Assembly (NCBI GenBank): GCA_905221605.1
Contig: CAJNDS010002744.1
Location: 205,501 to 232,547, forward strand
Direction of reading: 5' to 3'
Source of the DNA: Symbiodinium natans
Lineage: Eukaryota > Sar > Dinophyceae > Suessiales > Symbiodiniaceae
DNA length: 27,047 nt
This document shows, in pieces, positions 15,180 to 24,480 of the stretch. A program made the translations under genes and the position numbers. The notes below the pieces were generated by a model that was not told the origin of the DNA, did not search any database, and saw nothing but the letters and a program-made list of their open reading frames with translations. Positions within the stretch are counted from its first letter, which is position 1. Each line of letters begins with the position of its first letter.

Positions 15180-16140
15180 CTGTTGCTGAGCAGGTTTCTG
15201 TTGCGTTCTTGTTATTGGCTTCCATTTCCCCGCCTGGCGCTATAGTGGGACTACTATGAAAACTTTTCTCTCGAGGACATAAGCCGTCAAAGGCTCCACG
15301 AAATCCTCTCCAAAACGTTGCTCCAAAGCCCTTTCAGCTGCCAAAGTGAAGCCCTGAACTCCGTGTCCCACCCTTCTGAGCCCTAGGCAACCCTGCTTCA
15401 CTCAGCTGCTGCCCGTGCTATCTCAACTGTTGGCGGCGGTGTCCCCAGAGCTGCCGAAGGTTTGTCATTCCCAGAGAAGCGCACAGTGACAGGATGCAGA
15501 GAGAATCTGCAGACCCAACACTCAACCGGCAGCGTTCGGCCCTTTGTGCGCAAGTAGGTTTAGATCGCTCATCGGGTGTAGCTGTCACTTAGGAAACCTT
15601 CGTTGTGAGTAGCTTTTTGCATTGTGGTGTCTAGGACCTTTTGCTTGGCGTGCGTCGGCATGAGAGGGCCATCCTAGGGGCTTAAAGCAGGAGAAGAGCA
15701 CGAGGTCTGGTGTTGAGGTCTTAAAAGGAATTTAGAGAAGTTGTTTGCATGTGCCCGCAGGTTTTGCCGCAACGAGAGCCGCAGTCTTTGTGCTCGACTT
15801 GGGATCCAATCGCATATCCTTGGTAGTCGTGTGTCTTGTGGTAGGGTGTACAATCCCACAAGCATGGTGTAGGTCTAGTATAGGCAATCTTGGGCCTCAA
15901 ATGACTCGACCGACGCTCTTGAGGGCACTGAAGATCTAGCTGCACTTTGTCATCAGGCTACCCATCCCGTGACCACATTCAGCTCCCGGCTCATGGCCTT
16001 GGACCTGTAGCCTCAGGCCCTCGCTCTTGCCGTTTCTGGCACCTGTTTGCGAAGTGCTGGCTGGCTCCCAAGCCTGGGCAAGTCATTCAAGCTTTTTCGG
16101 ATTCAGTGGTCACTGTGCCTGTAATGTGGATCTGTACAAT
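15180..16140. other. no confident gene
   Basis: One hydrophobic frame (SNRISLVVVCLVVGCTIP, around 15807-15860) follows a possible acceptor at 15758-15760, but has no phase-matched partner. The rest is unique sequence without recognised features. Confidence 0.35.
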
Positions 16141-16293
16141 TGGGGTCTACTAACAGCTTTAAAGAATCTGCCGATGCCTGCCGCCGATCCCCTAAACCCA
16201 CCCTACGATCAAGGCCCTGACGTAAAGCGCGCGATGCTTGGCCAAGGACACAGTGCGGTGCCTTTCGGCCGAAGCACCGGAGAGGCATTCCTG
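16126..16293 (+). CDS. exon candidate with an RNP1-like motif (quasi-RRM)
   Basis: The frame reads NVDLYNWGLLTALKNLPMPA, then YDQGPDVKRAMLGQGHSAVP and FGRSTGEAFLVF. GRSTGEAF (16267-16290) is the RNP1 core typical of hnRNP H/F-type quasi-RRM domains, which bind single-stranded G-rich RNA. A GT donor at 16294 would end the exon in phase 0 after AFL. No RNP2 strand was found upstream, and the 5' boundary is unknown. Confidence 0.4.
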
Positions 16294-16299
16294 GTCTTT

Positions 16300-17005
16300 T
16301 GGATTTCAGGCTTCTCGGAGCTCAAGACCACAGCGGTGCCGAAACCCCAATGCCCCAACTGAAACTTGATCCCGTCACGTCTGCGCAATTCTCGCCCGAA
16401 GAGCATTCATGGCACAGCCTCACACCAGCACCCCCACCCCTCACTAAGTCACGAAACCCTCCTAGACCTCCATCTGCGACGTGAAGTGCCGCAAAGCTCC
16501 AAGTCTCCACAGCAGTGCAGGCTGCGTCCACTTCTGCGCGCTTGCAACGAGGCAAGGCCCCTGAAGCCCCTTCAAGCCCCTGAGTTCCCCTTACTCCTGC
16601 AGCTCTCCTAAACTCTCCTAAGCATGCCCACAAGTGCGGCTGAAAAGCGTAAAGGAAGCCCCAGGGCAGGTTTGAGCTTGAGCTTTTGGGGCCTCGGAGG
16701 GTCGCGGCTTTCATGTATGAGCTTTCGCAGTGGTTTGAGTTCCCTTCATCCTCCCAAGCGCAGGGCCTCCACGCCTTTCTGGCTGGCGTGGCAGGGCTGC
16801 TGATGGCCAGGGGCCGAGCTCCTCTAAACTGCAGAGGATTGCGGAGGATTGCGGCGGGTTATGGAGGGTTTGGGTTTTTGGGGCTTGGGGTCGGGAACTT
16901 AAGCTTCAGGTCGAAGCTTCATGTAGATGTAGGAGTTTCTTAAACTGGCCTTCGACAGGGGGGGAAGGCAAGAAGAAGGGATGTCAAGACGAGTGCTGGG
17001 AATGT
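16300..17005. other. no confident gene
   Basis: Open frames on both strands, including a + strand stretch AAFMYELSQWFEFPSSSQAQ at 16710-16760 without clear splice partners. G-rich telomere-like filler at 16840-16900. Confidence 0.3.
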
Positions 17006-17362
17006 TTGCGCTTTAAGTTTGAAACGCAGTCGGAAGCAGGAACTCTGGCTGTACGAGTGTACCGCTGCTGTACAAGGCTTCACTACCCAGTTCTGACCGT
17101 CCTGGGGACCTCGAAACCGCTAAACCAGGGTACTTGGGGCCAAGGCAGGGGATGCATCCTTCCTCGAGTTCCCACTGGACATCGGCCATCGGGATGTCCG
17201 GGACAGCGCAGGAGGACTGAGCTGGGAGGCAATGGCAAGCTTTGTTCTCTGGCAGACGCCATGTCGCTTGCATCAGACGCCACTGAGAAGCATGGTCGTG
17301 AAGCCGAAGTAAAGAGACCTCGAATGCCACCAGCCACCAGCCAGCAGCCAGCATCTTCTTGA
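17006..17362 (+). CDS. coding-like open frame, unknown protein
   Basis: The 118-codon frame includes FETQSEAGTLAVRVYRCCTR near its start and a polar, disorder-like tail, MSLASDATEKHGREAEVKRP, before a TGA. A possible donor after CCAG (CAG|GGTACT region) could split it. The opposite strand is also open. No family recognised. Confidence 0.3.
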   Translation: MRFKFETQSEAGTLAVRVYRCCTRLHYPVLTVLGTSKPLNQGTWGQGRGCILPRVPTGHRPSGCPGQRRRTELGGNGKLCSLADAMSLASDATEKHGREAEVKRPRMPPATSQQPASS

Positions 17363-17460
17363 TGATTTCTCTGGTCGTTTCTCTGGATGCTCAGAAATCG
17401 TTTTTGTCGCACTCATCAAAGGCGCCACGCCATGCGCATCTGCAATAGGCCTTATACCAT
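17352..17460 (+). CDS. exon candidate, unknown protein
   Basis: Just past one of several AGs in the CCAGCCACCAGCCAGCAG run, another frame reads HLLDDFSGRFSGCSEIVFVA and then LIKGATPCASAIGLIP. It ends in phase 1 at CAT|GTAGGG. It overlaps the end of the frame above, so only one of the two can be correct over 17352-17362. Confidence 0.35.
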
Positions 17461-17464
17461 GTAG

Positions 17465-18490
17465 GGGGGGGTCCATGCTTTGGGGCTTAGTTGATGATTC
17501 TTCGGCTGAAGGAGTTTTTCGCATTTTGATGTACAGCGCAGCTCTGCTTTATCCGATATGCTCATGAACTGTAGCACTGTAGAGCATGCCCCCATTTTCG
17601 TCGGTGTCCTCAAGTAAGAAGTCCCTGAGCAGTCCTACCCTCCAATCAGCCCCATTTCCGCCGCCCCCAACCCCTGTGGGAGGACTCTTTACAGAAGATT
17701 CGGAGCTGGTCCAAGCACAGCAAGCCGTAGAGGCGAGGGTTGGGGAGGCTCCGAAGGTCTTGGGGGGGCTTCATCCTCAAGATGGCCAGGTGAGTAGAAG
17801 GGTTTGGGAGTTTAAGGGTTTCTGTGCGGTTTCGAACTAAGGGCATGAGCCCCTGCAATTAACGAAAGCAGCCTCGGGCCATTGCCGCAAGTGAGGCGGC
17901 CGCTGGGGTGATGCAGTCCCCACCTGTGGAAGGGTCACCGCTACCCGAGGCTCGGGCTTCTCATTTGGGGTTTGCAGTTCCTGAACCCGGGAAAACCCCT
18001 GTCGGTAAGCAGTCTAGGACCTAGGAATTCCTCGTTGGCCTTGGAGTTGCCTGATCTTCGCTCTGCAGCTTTGGGCTGTTTCGGTGGTTGGGGTGGTAGT
18101 GTTTAGGCTTTCGTGTCTGGGTCTGCCACGGAGTTTCTCGAATCTTAGATGCAGATGTTAGCAGAAATTCGACACTTAACACCCCTGACCCTTTTTGCTT
18201 GTTAGGCACCTGCAAGCCTTCAATTCGCTCTATGACTCCATGGACTCCATGGCAGGTTATCAGTGAGGTCCTCTCTGGACGTGGTCGAGGGGGTGCCCTG
18301 GTGCTCCTGCCCGGCGTGTTGTGAAGATAGTCCCGCTGTATAGTACTGAAGGATCATGACGCCCTTTGCATTCTACTCGCAGGGTTGTGTTGGGAGCCTG
18401 AAGTTCATGGCTGCTTCTCGAGTTAAACAACCTGGCGTCGGGGGCTAGAGCGTCCTAACAGATCCGGATCGGGGCATTTAAGCAACGGCG
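17465..18490. other. no confident gene
   Basis: Filler with telomere-like words at 17800-17820 and 18165-18190. No phase-matched exon seen. Confidence 0.35.
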
Positions 18491-18493
18491 AGG

Positions 18494-18569
18494 CGTTGGC
18501 TTGAGGATTTTGGCTTGGACCCTCGCCTGTTGCTCCAGATACTCCAGAACTTGAAATTCCGACGCCCAG
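18494..18569 (+). CDS. exon candidate, unknown protein
   Basis: Reads RWLEDFGLDPRLLLQILQNL and then KFRRP, and ends in phase 1 at CAG|GTGTCC. The sequence has the look of two amphipathic helices. The 5' boundary is uncertain (an AG lies at 18491-18492). It may be an upstream exon of the 20.2-22.65 kb gene. Confidence 0.45.
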
Positions 18570-19178
18570 GTGTCCGAGCTCCACGCGGCGTCATCGCAGC
18601 AGCGTCCTCATGCTCTCAGCTTTGTCCATGCTTGCGTCTCTTCTCGTGGGTGTCACTTGTGTACTTTCTTTGTGTGTCGCTCATCGCTCCCTTCTTTGTC
18701 CAACTTATGCTTTTGCTTGGTGTGGCTTGTTTTTCTTGTTGGTGTTTAATGCTTTTTGCTTTCTTTTTGGCGTCGCTTCTGCTTTTGCGTTTGTGTCAGC
18801 AGCATCTGTTTTGGACAGTGTGTGTGTGTGTGTGTTCTTGCACCTTGCTTGTGACTTGTGTCTTTTCTCTTGTTTGTTTTTTGTTGTGTGTGTGTGTGCG
18901 CGAGAGAGAGAGAGAGAGAGACTTGTGCAACCGGTGGCTGGCAGCAGCCAAAGCGCAGGAGATGCCAAACAACAGATATCTCACGTGACGCAATGACACA
19001 AGCAGCAGGAGCTCAAATGCCATGACGCGACGTCCTGGAGTCCTTGAAATCTATTCCTCCCCTAACGCTCAACCTTCCCAAGCCATGCGTAGCAGGTCCA
19101 CATCGCAGGGCACATCTGCCAGTGCCGGTCCCAGTAAAAGGATCTCTTGACATCACGTGCTCAATGTTGTAGCTTCAG
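18570..19178. other. GT-rich low-complexity stretch and putative intron
   Basis: T/G-rich, with (GT)n at 18821-18835 and (GT)n(GA)n at 18885-18921. Cys/Leu-rich frames on the + strand are artefacts of composition. Confidence 0.5.
18885..18921. repeat. compound (GT)n-(GA)n micros­atellite
   Basis: A GT run switches through GCGCG to a GA run; a second pure GT run lies 50 nt upstream (18821-18835). Confidence 0.9.
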
Positions 19179-19247
19179 CGTCGTCGGAGGGTTCTTCAGG
19201 ACAAGATCGCCAAAAGCCCGACGCTCCAAAGAGCCAAGAAAGTTGTC
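19179..19247 (+). CDS. exon candidate, basic segment
   Basis: Phase 0 after TAGCTTCAG, reading RRRRVLQDKIAKSPTLQRAK and KVV, ending in phase 0 at GTC|GTGACC. A later AG (19198-19199) gives the same phase. Other forward frames are open too. Confidence 0.35.
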
Positions 19248-19433
19248 GTGACCGAAGATTGACCCGCCCACACCCCACATCCCCCGAGCCGGGGCCCGGG
19301 ATCCCCCGTGATCCCGTGATCCCTGCCCGCGTTTATTCGCTTCACTTTGGGACTTCTTTTGGAAGACTCAGGGAAGGTTTGGCGAAAAAGCAAGCATAGC
19401 TTGCCTGAGGAGATAAAGATGACAGTCTTGCAG

Positions 19434-19508
19434 CTTGACTTCAAGGTGTTTGACCCGAAAGACTTGCCTGGAACAGCCTTGTCCGAAACATGGAAACCGC
19501 AAGCTCTG
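19434..19508 (+). CDS. exon candidate, unknown protein
   Basis: Phase 0 after GTCTTGCAG, reading LDFKVFDPKDLPGTALSETW and then KPQAL. The phase agrees with the exon ending at 19247. A GT donor at 19509 (CT|GTCCCG) leaves phase 2, after which the sequence turns into telomere-like filler. Confidence 0.4.
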
Positions 19509-19509
19509 T

Positions 19510-19887
19510 CCCGAGCCAGCGGAAACCCTACAGCCCCAGAGCCCCAAACCCCAGAAGCCTGGATCGAGAATAAGGTCCGCTGTTGGTGGCCTCCTTTGCA
19601 GCTGCTCTTGTGGGTGGCGGGGGGGCTGCCCTGGAAGCAGCGGCCGAGGTCATGTTGTAGTGGGGCTCAGGGATTTAGGGATACTCCGGGATTGAGGACT
19701 AGTTTCGGGGGATTTCGGAATTCGAGGTTCCGGCGTTCGGGGTATGGGGTCGAGGAGTGCAGGTATCTAGATATTTAATTGTAAACGCTTGCGCGCGCCG
19801 CCTCGGCAGCCGGGCCGGCCCCAGGACAGGAAAGGAGGAAAGAGGGTTTCGCAAAAAAAGGGGAGGAAGGGCAGAGGGGTCAAAGAA
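19510..19887. other. filler, possible hydrophobic exon
   Basis: A short frame reads LVASFAAALVGGGGAALEAA (19586-19645), but no matched splice phases were found. The rest is G-rich filler with TTTAGGG-like words at 19673-19690. Confidence 0.3.

Positions 19888-19934
<47 letters not shown>
19888..19934 (+). repeat. 47-nt poly-G run
   Basis: An uninterrupted run of G followed by TGGGGG. Length is unreliable in any assembly. Confidence 0.9.
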
Positions 19935-19935
<1 letters not shown>

Positions 19936-19940
19936 GGGGG

Positions 19941-20093
19941 CGCCCTCCTCTGCGCCCTCCGCGCCCACGCCCTCCGCGCGCTCCGCGCCCTCCGCACCCT
20001 CCGCGCCCTCCGCGCCCTCCGCGCCCTCCGCGCCCTCCGCGCCCTCCGCGCCCTCCGCGCCCTCCACGCCCTCCGCGCCCTCCGCGCCCCCGC
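19941..20093. repeat. 9-bp CGCCCTCCG tandem repeat
   Basis: About 16 head-to-tail copies, with CGCCCACGC, CGCGCTCCG, CACCCTCCG and CACGCCCTC variants. As the unit is three codons it stays open in all frames (Ala-Pro-Ser, Glu-Gly-Ala and so on), but there is no sign it is translated. Confidence 0.95.
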
Positions 20094-20228
20094 CCAGGAT
20101 ACAGTTCGCTGACAGGGTGCTTGCATCTATTCTGCGGGTGCGTTGCTGCAGGCGTTTCCTTTGTAAAGTATTTGTTTACAAGGCACGCACGTGCAGCATA
20201 GCCTTTAAGTGTCTTCCTTTATTCTGAA

Positions 20229-20416
20229 CTAGTCATCAGAGACGCGGAGGGCGAAGTCACGGCTTACTTTTTTGGCAATTTCGACCCCCCCTGCGTGGTT
20301 CGCCAAATTCCTCCGCTCAGCTGGCAACCATGCAGCGGAGAGGCAGCTCATCTCCTTGAGAACATGCCGCTCTGGGCAGGCAGATTTGCCCTAAGCAAGC
20401 ATGGTTTGGAGCAAAG
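20229..20416 (+). CDS. unknown gene, exon a
   Basis: Reads LVIRDAEGEVTAYFFGNFDP, PCVVRQIPPLSWQPCSGEAA and HLLENMPLWAGRFALSKHG. It may start after the AG at 20231-20232, which follows a pyrimidine-rich tract (GTCTTCCTTTATTCTG). A GT donor at 20417 leaves phase 2, and one at 20404 leaves phase 1. The frame overlaps exon b. Confidence 0.5.
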
Positions 20417-22653
20417 GTGACATGCCATGAGCTCGTCCAGCGCAAGGGCCGCTACTCGGTGAGCCAAGCAAATTGCCGACGCCTCAGTTGACCGGATACA
20501 GCCACGGCGCACGCACACTTCTAAACGATCGGCTTGTTGCAGGGAGCTGGGGCATGTTAAGGAATCGAGCGGCTTTCATGCACGAACAGGAATTGGCATT
20601 ACTTGGCCTAGCCAAGGGCCATTGTGGGTGAGCGTTAGCACTTCCTAGCCTCGCCTCTTGGTAGAAAGTCTGAAAGGGTCTCTAAGTTCTGAAGAAATTT
20701 TCAGGTACTGGAGGCAGGAAGCTTGATGTGCCGAGGTACAATCTGGTGTAAGCTACATGATTAAGATTCTGAAGCGTGGGCAAACTGAGGCCACGACTTT
20801 GCCATCGCTGTCATTGAAAAATTGGACCACGAGAGCGAGATCATTCTGCAAATTCGAGCCAACAATTGGGGTCCCTGGGCGCCCTTGGCCTTTCAGGAGA
20901 CACCGTCACCGGTGAGCCCAGGACCCACGGCTTTGCTGCCATCTGCGCCCCCCAGCAGCCCAGTGGCAATCCTCCAAGACCCGAGCTTGCGATTTGAACC
21001 CTAACCCTTACCCTACTCTCTTTGACTTCAAAAAACTCAACCTTATTATTTAAGGACCTAAGCCCAACCCTGATAAACAAAACAAACTCCAGCCCCAACC
21101 CTAAAACACTTTAACCCCACAAACCTAACCCAAACCTTGCAACAACTTCAACCATAGCAGGAAGGAAGGAAGGAGGAGAGAAGGACAAAACGAAAAGACA
21201 CACAGGAAGAACGAGAGAAACAGTGATAGAAGTAAAGAGAGAAACAAAGAATTACACAAAGAACAACAATAATACACAAAGAACGAAACACGAGAAACGC
21301 ACAACACAAAGAACAACATACACACACACACACACATCAGGAAAGAAAGAACAAAACCAAGAAAGAACACTGTAAGGAAAGATAGCACCAAAGATAGTGA
21401 AAAAGATGCATGGGGGGAGGGGCCTTGCCGACCTTGAAAGGCAGGATGTTCGCTCATGCTTTGCTCCTTCCAAAACCCACGCAAAGCCTAACAGCCTCGA
21501 TCACTTGTTCTGAACCTTAATCAACAAAAGGGAACCCTCTGCCCGGTACTTTGAACCCTGAAGCCTGACAAGGCTGTTTGGCATGCGCTGCCTTTAAAAC
21601 CTGCTCTTCCCTGTGGGCTTGTGCAGTCTGATCAGGTGCTCTCCGAAGCCCCCCGCGTGCCAGTACCGCCCCTGGATCCGGAAAGCTTTGGCGTCGAAAA
21701 TCGTGATTTCATCCGTCGATGGGATTCCCAGCTGACGTGTATTTGTGGAGAATTTGTTTAAGACAGCTTCCAGTCTCAAGCTTGTTTTGGATGTTGTTTT
21801 CTGTCTTGTGCCTCCTGGTTGCATTGGTGAAGTGACATCTCGTTGTTCCCTTCAGCTGCTGCCAAGTCAAAACAGCATGGTCACTCTCACGGACGGAGAT
21901 ATGGCCTGGGACGTCCCTTCGTGCGTGGTGGCTGTTACCATGAAACTGGTCGGAGGTCAAAAGCTCAGAGAATCATCCGGCATAGTATGTGAATTATCTC
22001 AGACGCATTGCTCTTGCTTTTCAACGTTGCTGGTCCATGATCAGCTCCAGCTTTGGCAAGCCGAGACGTGGGCGATGATGGTTTCGGTGAATACACCTAC
22101 CTTGACGGTATTGAGCGGCAGGCCGTGCCTCAAGCTGAATTTCAGTCGCAAAATAGAAGTAGACTTCTGGTCCATGAGCACTTGTATAAGGTTGAGATTA
22201 CTGACAACACAATCGTGGAGATTGGCCCAAAAATCATCGACATCAATGGGACAGAGCACGCCCTCACGCCACTTGCCTCCATGTCGTCATGCGGCCTCAT
22301 GGACGGACCTATTTGACTGTAACAAGTTGTTTGCCCAAGGACCGGCGACTTTTTGCTTTTCCAAGAGATTCCTACCGCTGAAGTTTGGCCAGTCCCAACA
22401 GCCCATTATCATCGCACCTACGTGCCAATGCAGGTGTGCAGCAGCTGTCCCGGTCAGAGCTATGACTCCCGTTTCCTTGTGATCGCTTGGCTCTACTGCA
22501 GAGGATACACGCCTGCGGGTGAAATGCGCCGCCCATGCCCCAGATAACGTTAAGCATGGTCCTTTCTCTCTGCGTTGTCATTACTTTTTCATTGCTGTTC
22601 AAGCTCAGGTTCTCGCAGCCGAAGCTCAAAGCGAACCTAGCGGCCTAGTGTGA
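20229..22653 (+). CDS. multi-exon gene of unknown family
   Basis: Exons at about 20229-20416, ~20402-20458, 20590-20627, 20790-20911, 21627-21755, 21856-~21979, ~22051-22282, 22340-22433 and 22609-22653 end in a TGA. The last five joins agree in phase (0/0, 0/0, 1/1, 2/2, 0/0), and donors repeatedly read GTGAGC. The product is Trp- and acid-rich, with hydrophobic strands and no membrane helix or signal peptide seen. I recognise no family. The 5' exons have unresolved joins, so a frameshift, missed microexon or assembly error is possible. The exons at 18.5-19.5 kb may belong here. It is the second-best supported gene of the window. Confidence 0.6.
20402..20458 (+). CDS. unknown gene, exon b (overlapping frame)
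   Basis: In a different forward frame from exon a, WFGAKVTCHELVQRKGRYS leads to the strong donor TCG|GTGAGC in phase 0. No room exists for a normal intron between exon a and this one, so a frameshift (real or assembly-made) near 20360-20400 is the likeliest explanation. Confidence 0.4.
20590..20627 (+). CDS. unknown gene, exon c (short)
   Basis: Phase 0 after GCACGAACAG|G, reading ELALLGLAKGHC and ending at GTGG|GTGAGC. The phase agrees with exon b. An earlier acceptor at 20541-20542 (TTGTTGCAG) would extend it upstream through RNRAAFMHEQ. The exit phase does not match exon d. Confidence 0.4.
20790..20911 (+). CDS. unknown gene, exon d
   Basis: Follows AACTGAG|G and reads HDFAIAVIEKLDHESEIILQ, then IRANNWGPWAPLAFQETPSP. 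It ends in phase 0 at CCG|GTGAGC. An in-frame TGA just upstream (20786-20788) fixes the 5' boundary within a few bases. Confidence 0.65.
20912..21626 (+). other. putative intron with telomere-like and purine-rich blocks
   Basis: GT-AG intron of 715 nt. CCCTAACCC-type words fill 20998-21140, followed by a purine-rich tract at 21158-21420, then TTGTGCAG at the acceptor. Confidence 0.55.
21158..21420. repeat. purine-rich low-complexity tract
   Basis: GGAAGGAAGGAAGGAGGAGA leads into A/G-rich sequence with three ACACAAAGAAC-like words (about 21252, 21274, 21302) and an (AC)n run at 21321-21335. The Phe/Leu-rich frame on the opposite strand is an artefact. Confidence 0.8.
21627..21755 (+). CDS. 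unknown gene, exon e
   Basis: Phase 0 after GGCTTGTGCAG, reading SDQVLSEAPRVPVPPLDPES, FGVENRDFIRRWDSQLTCIC and GEF. It ends in phase 0 at TTT|GTTTAAG just before an in-frame TAA. Both joins agree in phase. Confidence 0.7.
21856..21979 (+). CDS. unknown gene, exon f
   Basis: Phase 0 after TCTCGTTGTTCCCTTCAG (100-nt intron). It reads LLPSQNSMVTLTDGDMAWDV and then PSCVVAVTMKLVGGQKLRES S. A GC donor at 21980 or a GT donor at 21956 leaves the phase 1 that exon g needs; the nicer-looking GTATGT at 21985 would not. Confidence 0.6.
22051..22282 (+). CDS. unknown gene, exon g
   Basis: Starts in phase 1 at one of three AGs (22044, 22050 or 22065). It reads DVGDDGFGEYTYLDGIERQA, VPQAEFQSQNRSRLLVHEHL, YKVEITDNTIVEIGPKIIDI and NGTEHALTPLAS. 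A GT donor at 22283 (or 22286) leaves phase 2. The 75-residue segment is rich in short beta-strand-like stretches. Confidence 0.65.
22340..22433 (+). CDS. unknown gene, exon h
   Basis: Phase 2 after TTTGCCCAAG|G, reading TGDFLLFQEIPTAEVWPVPT and then AHYHRTYVPMQ. It ends in phase 0 at CAG|GTGTGC. Alternatively the frame reads on through VCSSCPGQSYDSRFLVIAWL to a TAA at 22545, which would make this the last exon. Confidence 0.6.
22609..22653 (+). CDS. unknown gene, last exon
   Basis: Phase 0 after a pyrimidine-rich tract (CCTTTCTCTCTGCG onward) and CTCAG|G. It reads VLAAEAQSEPSGLV and stops at TGA (22651-22653). Confidence 0.45.
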   Translation, partial: VLAAEAQSEPSGLV

Positions 22654-24480
22654 AGACTTGATGAGCAGACACCCGACGTTATGTTAGTCTTCCACAGAGC
22701 AAAAGAGCAATGTGCAGTGGACAAAGAGTCGGCCTGCTATTCCTGGTGATGTTTCATGCGTGCGCGTCCACACTTGTCCAAACTTGGCCTAACTCTTGGA
22801 GCATGTCTGACCTGTCTGATACGGTCAGCTGACATGCCAGGCTTTTGTTGCTGAATTCCGCAGCACGAGACGTAAGCTGGGAGTCCTCTGGCAGCAGTAT
22901 TCGCATGGTGTGCGATTTCCCGTCGCACGGCGCACGGAGGAGATTTCTTAGGAAAGGCTCAGCTCGCTGATGCGTGCTGGCTTGCCGCCCCGAGGCCCAG
23001 CCGCCTTCTTGCGCGGCGCGCCTGAGCCTTGACCCGCGTGCCCCTTCCGTAGCGGCTGCTCCTGCGGCACTGGGATCGCTTGTCACTTTCGGAAAAAGGT
23101 GCGTGCAAAAAACAAACTGCGCCACCCCGTCGGTCATGAAGTGGGGACCATTGCTGAGGGCAGCTGTTATGGTGAGGGCAGCTGTTGCGGTGCTGGGGGG
23201 CCATGTGTGGCCAGGCACAAAAGCGTTGTTTTTTGCGGGCAGTTGCTTGATGGTTTGCAACTGATGCTAAAACGTGACGCCGCGAGTAGTCTAGAATCGG
23301 GGGCACTTTTGTTTGAGCATGCTGTTGGGCATTGTGCCCAGGCGTGTGATGCACTTAGAAAAAGGCCAATCCCACATGACGTGTCAAGGCATTGAGGGCG
23401 GCCACATCAGAGGAGCGTTGTGAACGTGGCAACCGCTGTGGGCACGACTTTCTTGTGTACGCTTTCATGTCGTCCTTAATTCGTGCACTCGTGAGTCGGT
23501 GAGCTACCTGCACATGTCCAAAGGACATTAATTTGCTCACCGCTGCCGCTCAGCTTACACCGCTGCCTTATACACTAGTGACATGCTCAAGACTGGAAAC
23601 TAGGTCCCTAAAGGTTTTGTACGCCGTTCCCTCCACAGGTGTAACTCACGGCGTGGGGGGTGTGATCTTGCACCGATCAGAACAGTCTTGCACATGCATG
23701 GTTGAACCGCTGCCTTACCATCTTTGTACTTGAGTGTTTGCTCGTTTCCCTGCCGCTGTTTCACCTCAACTACCAACCATACTGCTGGTTTTACCAGACA
23801 GTCAGGGACCTCTGCGAGTGTCAGCAAAAGGCTTCACTACCAGGGATCCCTGTAGGTACAACGGATATAGGTCTATCTAGTTCGGCCCCCGTAGCTCTGG
23901 TTTAGCTCCGCTGTCGCACCGCTACTAAGCTTGCCCCGCTGGCCCTTAGGTTGGGAGGGTTACCTGTCTGCCCTGAGCTTTGTGGACCCAGGTTCTGAGA
24001 TAATCGTTGCCTGTTCACACAATACATTATCATGTATGATTCCTGTATGATGTTCAGATGCACATTCTCACCACATTTCGACCACTTGGTGGCCCATTCG
24101 CTATTCATATTAATTATGCATATGTATCCAATCACATCCCATCAGAAGGATCAATCTTGATATGTCCGAGAGCTCTAGGATTCTTAGGGCCAGCCGCCAA
24201 AGCGCAAGTTTTACTGCTGAGCCAAATTTGAACACGCATTTAGCTGAACTTTGTGCCACGGGGTCCACCTGAGATCTTACCTGAGATCCTTCGAGACTGC
24301 CATGGCTGAAACCGCGTTTTTGCTCAAGGCTCAACGTGCCTTGTGCCAAGTTGACTCGACACCACGCCCTATGGGTTCACTTTCACGACAGCAGCAGAAG
24401 CAGCAACAAGCAACAGCAGCACGATTTAAGCTACTGTCCCATCTAGTCCGTGTTACATGCATCTTGTTTGATTTTTTCGA
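22654..24480. other. no confident gene
   Basis: Unlike most of the window, this stretch has almost no telomere-like filler. Moderately long frames exist on both strands (for example 22754-23260 minus, 22974-23264 plus, 23702-23905 plus), but none has matched splice phases or a recognisable domain. It is probably intergenic after the TGA at 22651. Confidence 0.4.
24388..24420. repeat. CAG/CAA-rich repeat
   Basis: GACAGCAGCAGAAGCAGCAA is followed by CAAGCAACAGCAGCA. The + strand frame gives a Gln-rich stretch without splice support. Confidence 0.75.

Noticed and set aside
18515-18996. Cys/Leu-rich secreted or membrane protein frames of 128-157 codons
   Set aside because: Beyond the exon at 18494-18569 they translate T/G-rich low-complexity DNA and GT repeats.
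19699-20227. Long frames with Ala-Pro-Ser or Glu-Gly-Ala repeats
   Set aside because: Products of the 9-bp repeat and G-run, open in several frames on both strands.
21745-22482. Longest + strand open frame (245 codons)
   Set aside because: It is correct only over exon f (21856-21979). Elsewhere it crosses intron sequence and the wrong frame of exons g and h, which read better in another frame with matched splice sites.
22754-23260. 168-codon minus-strand frame
   Set aside because: Ala/Ser-rich, no recognisable domain, opposite to the direction of all other genes, and a competing + strand frame exists. Kept only as a note.
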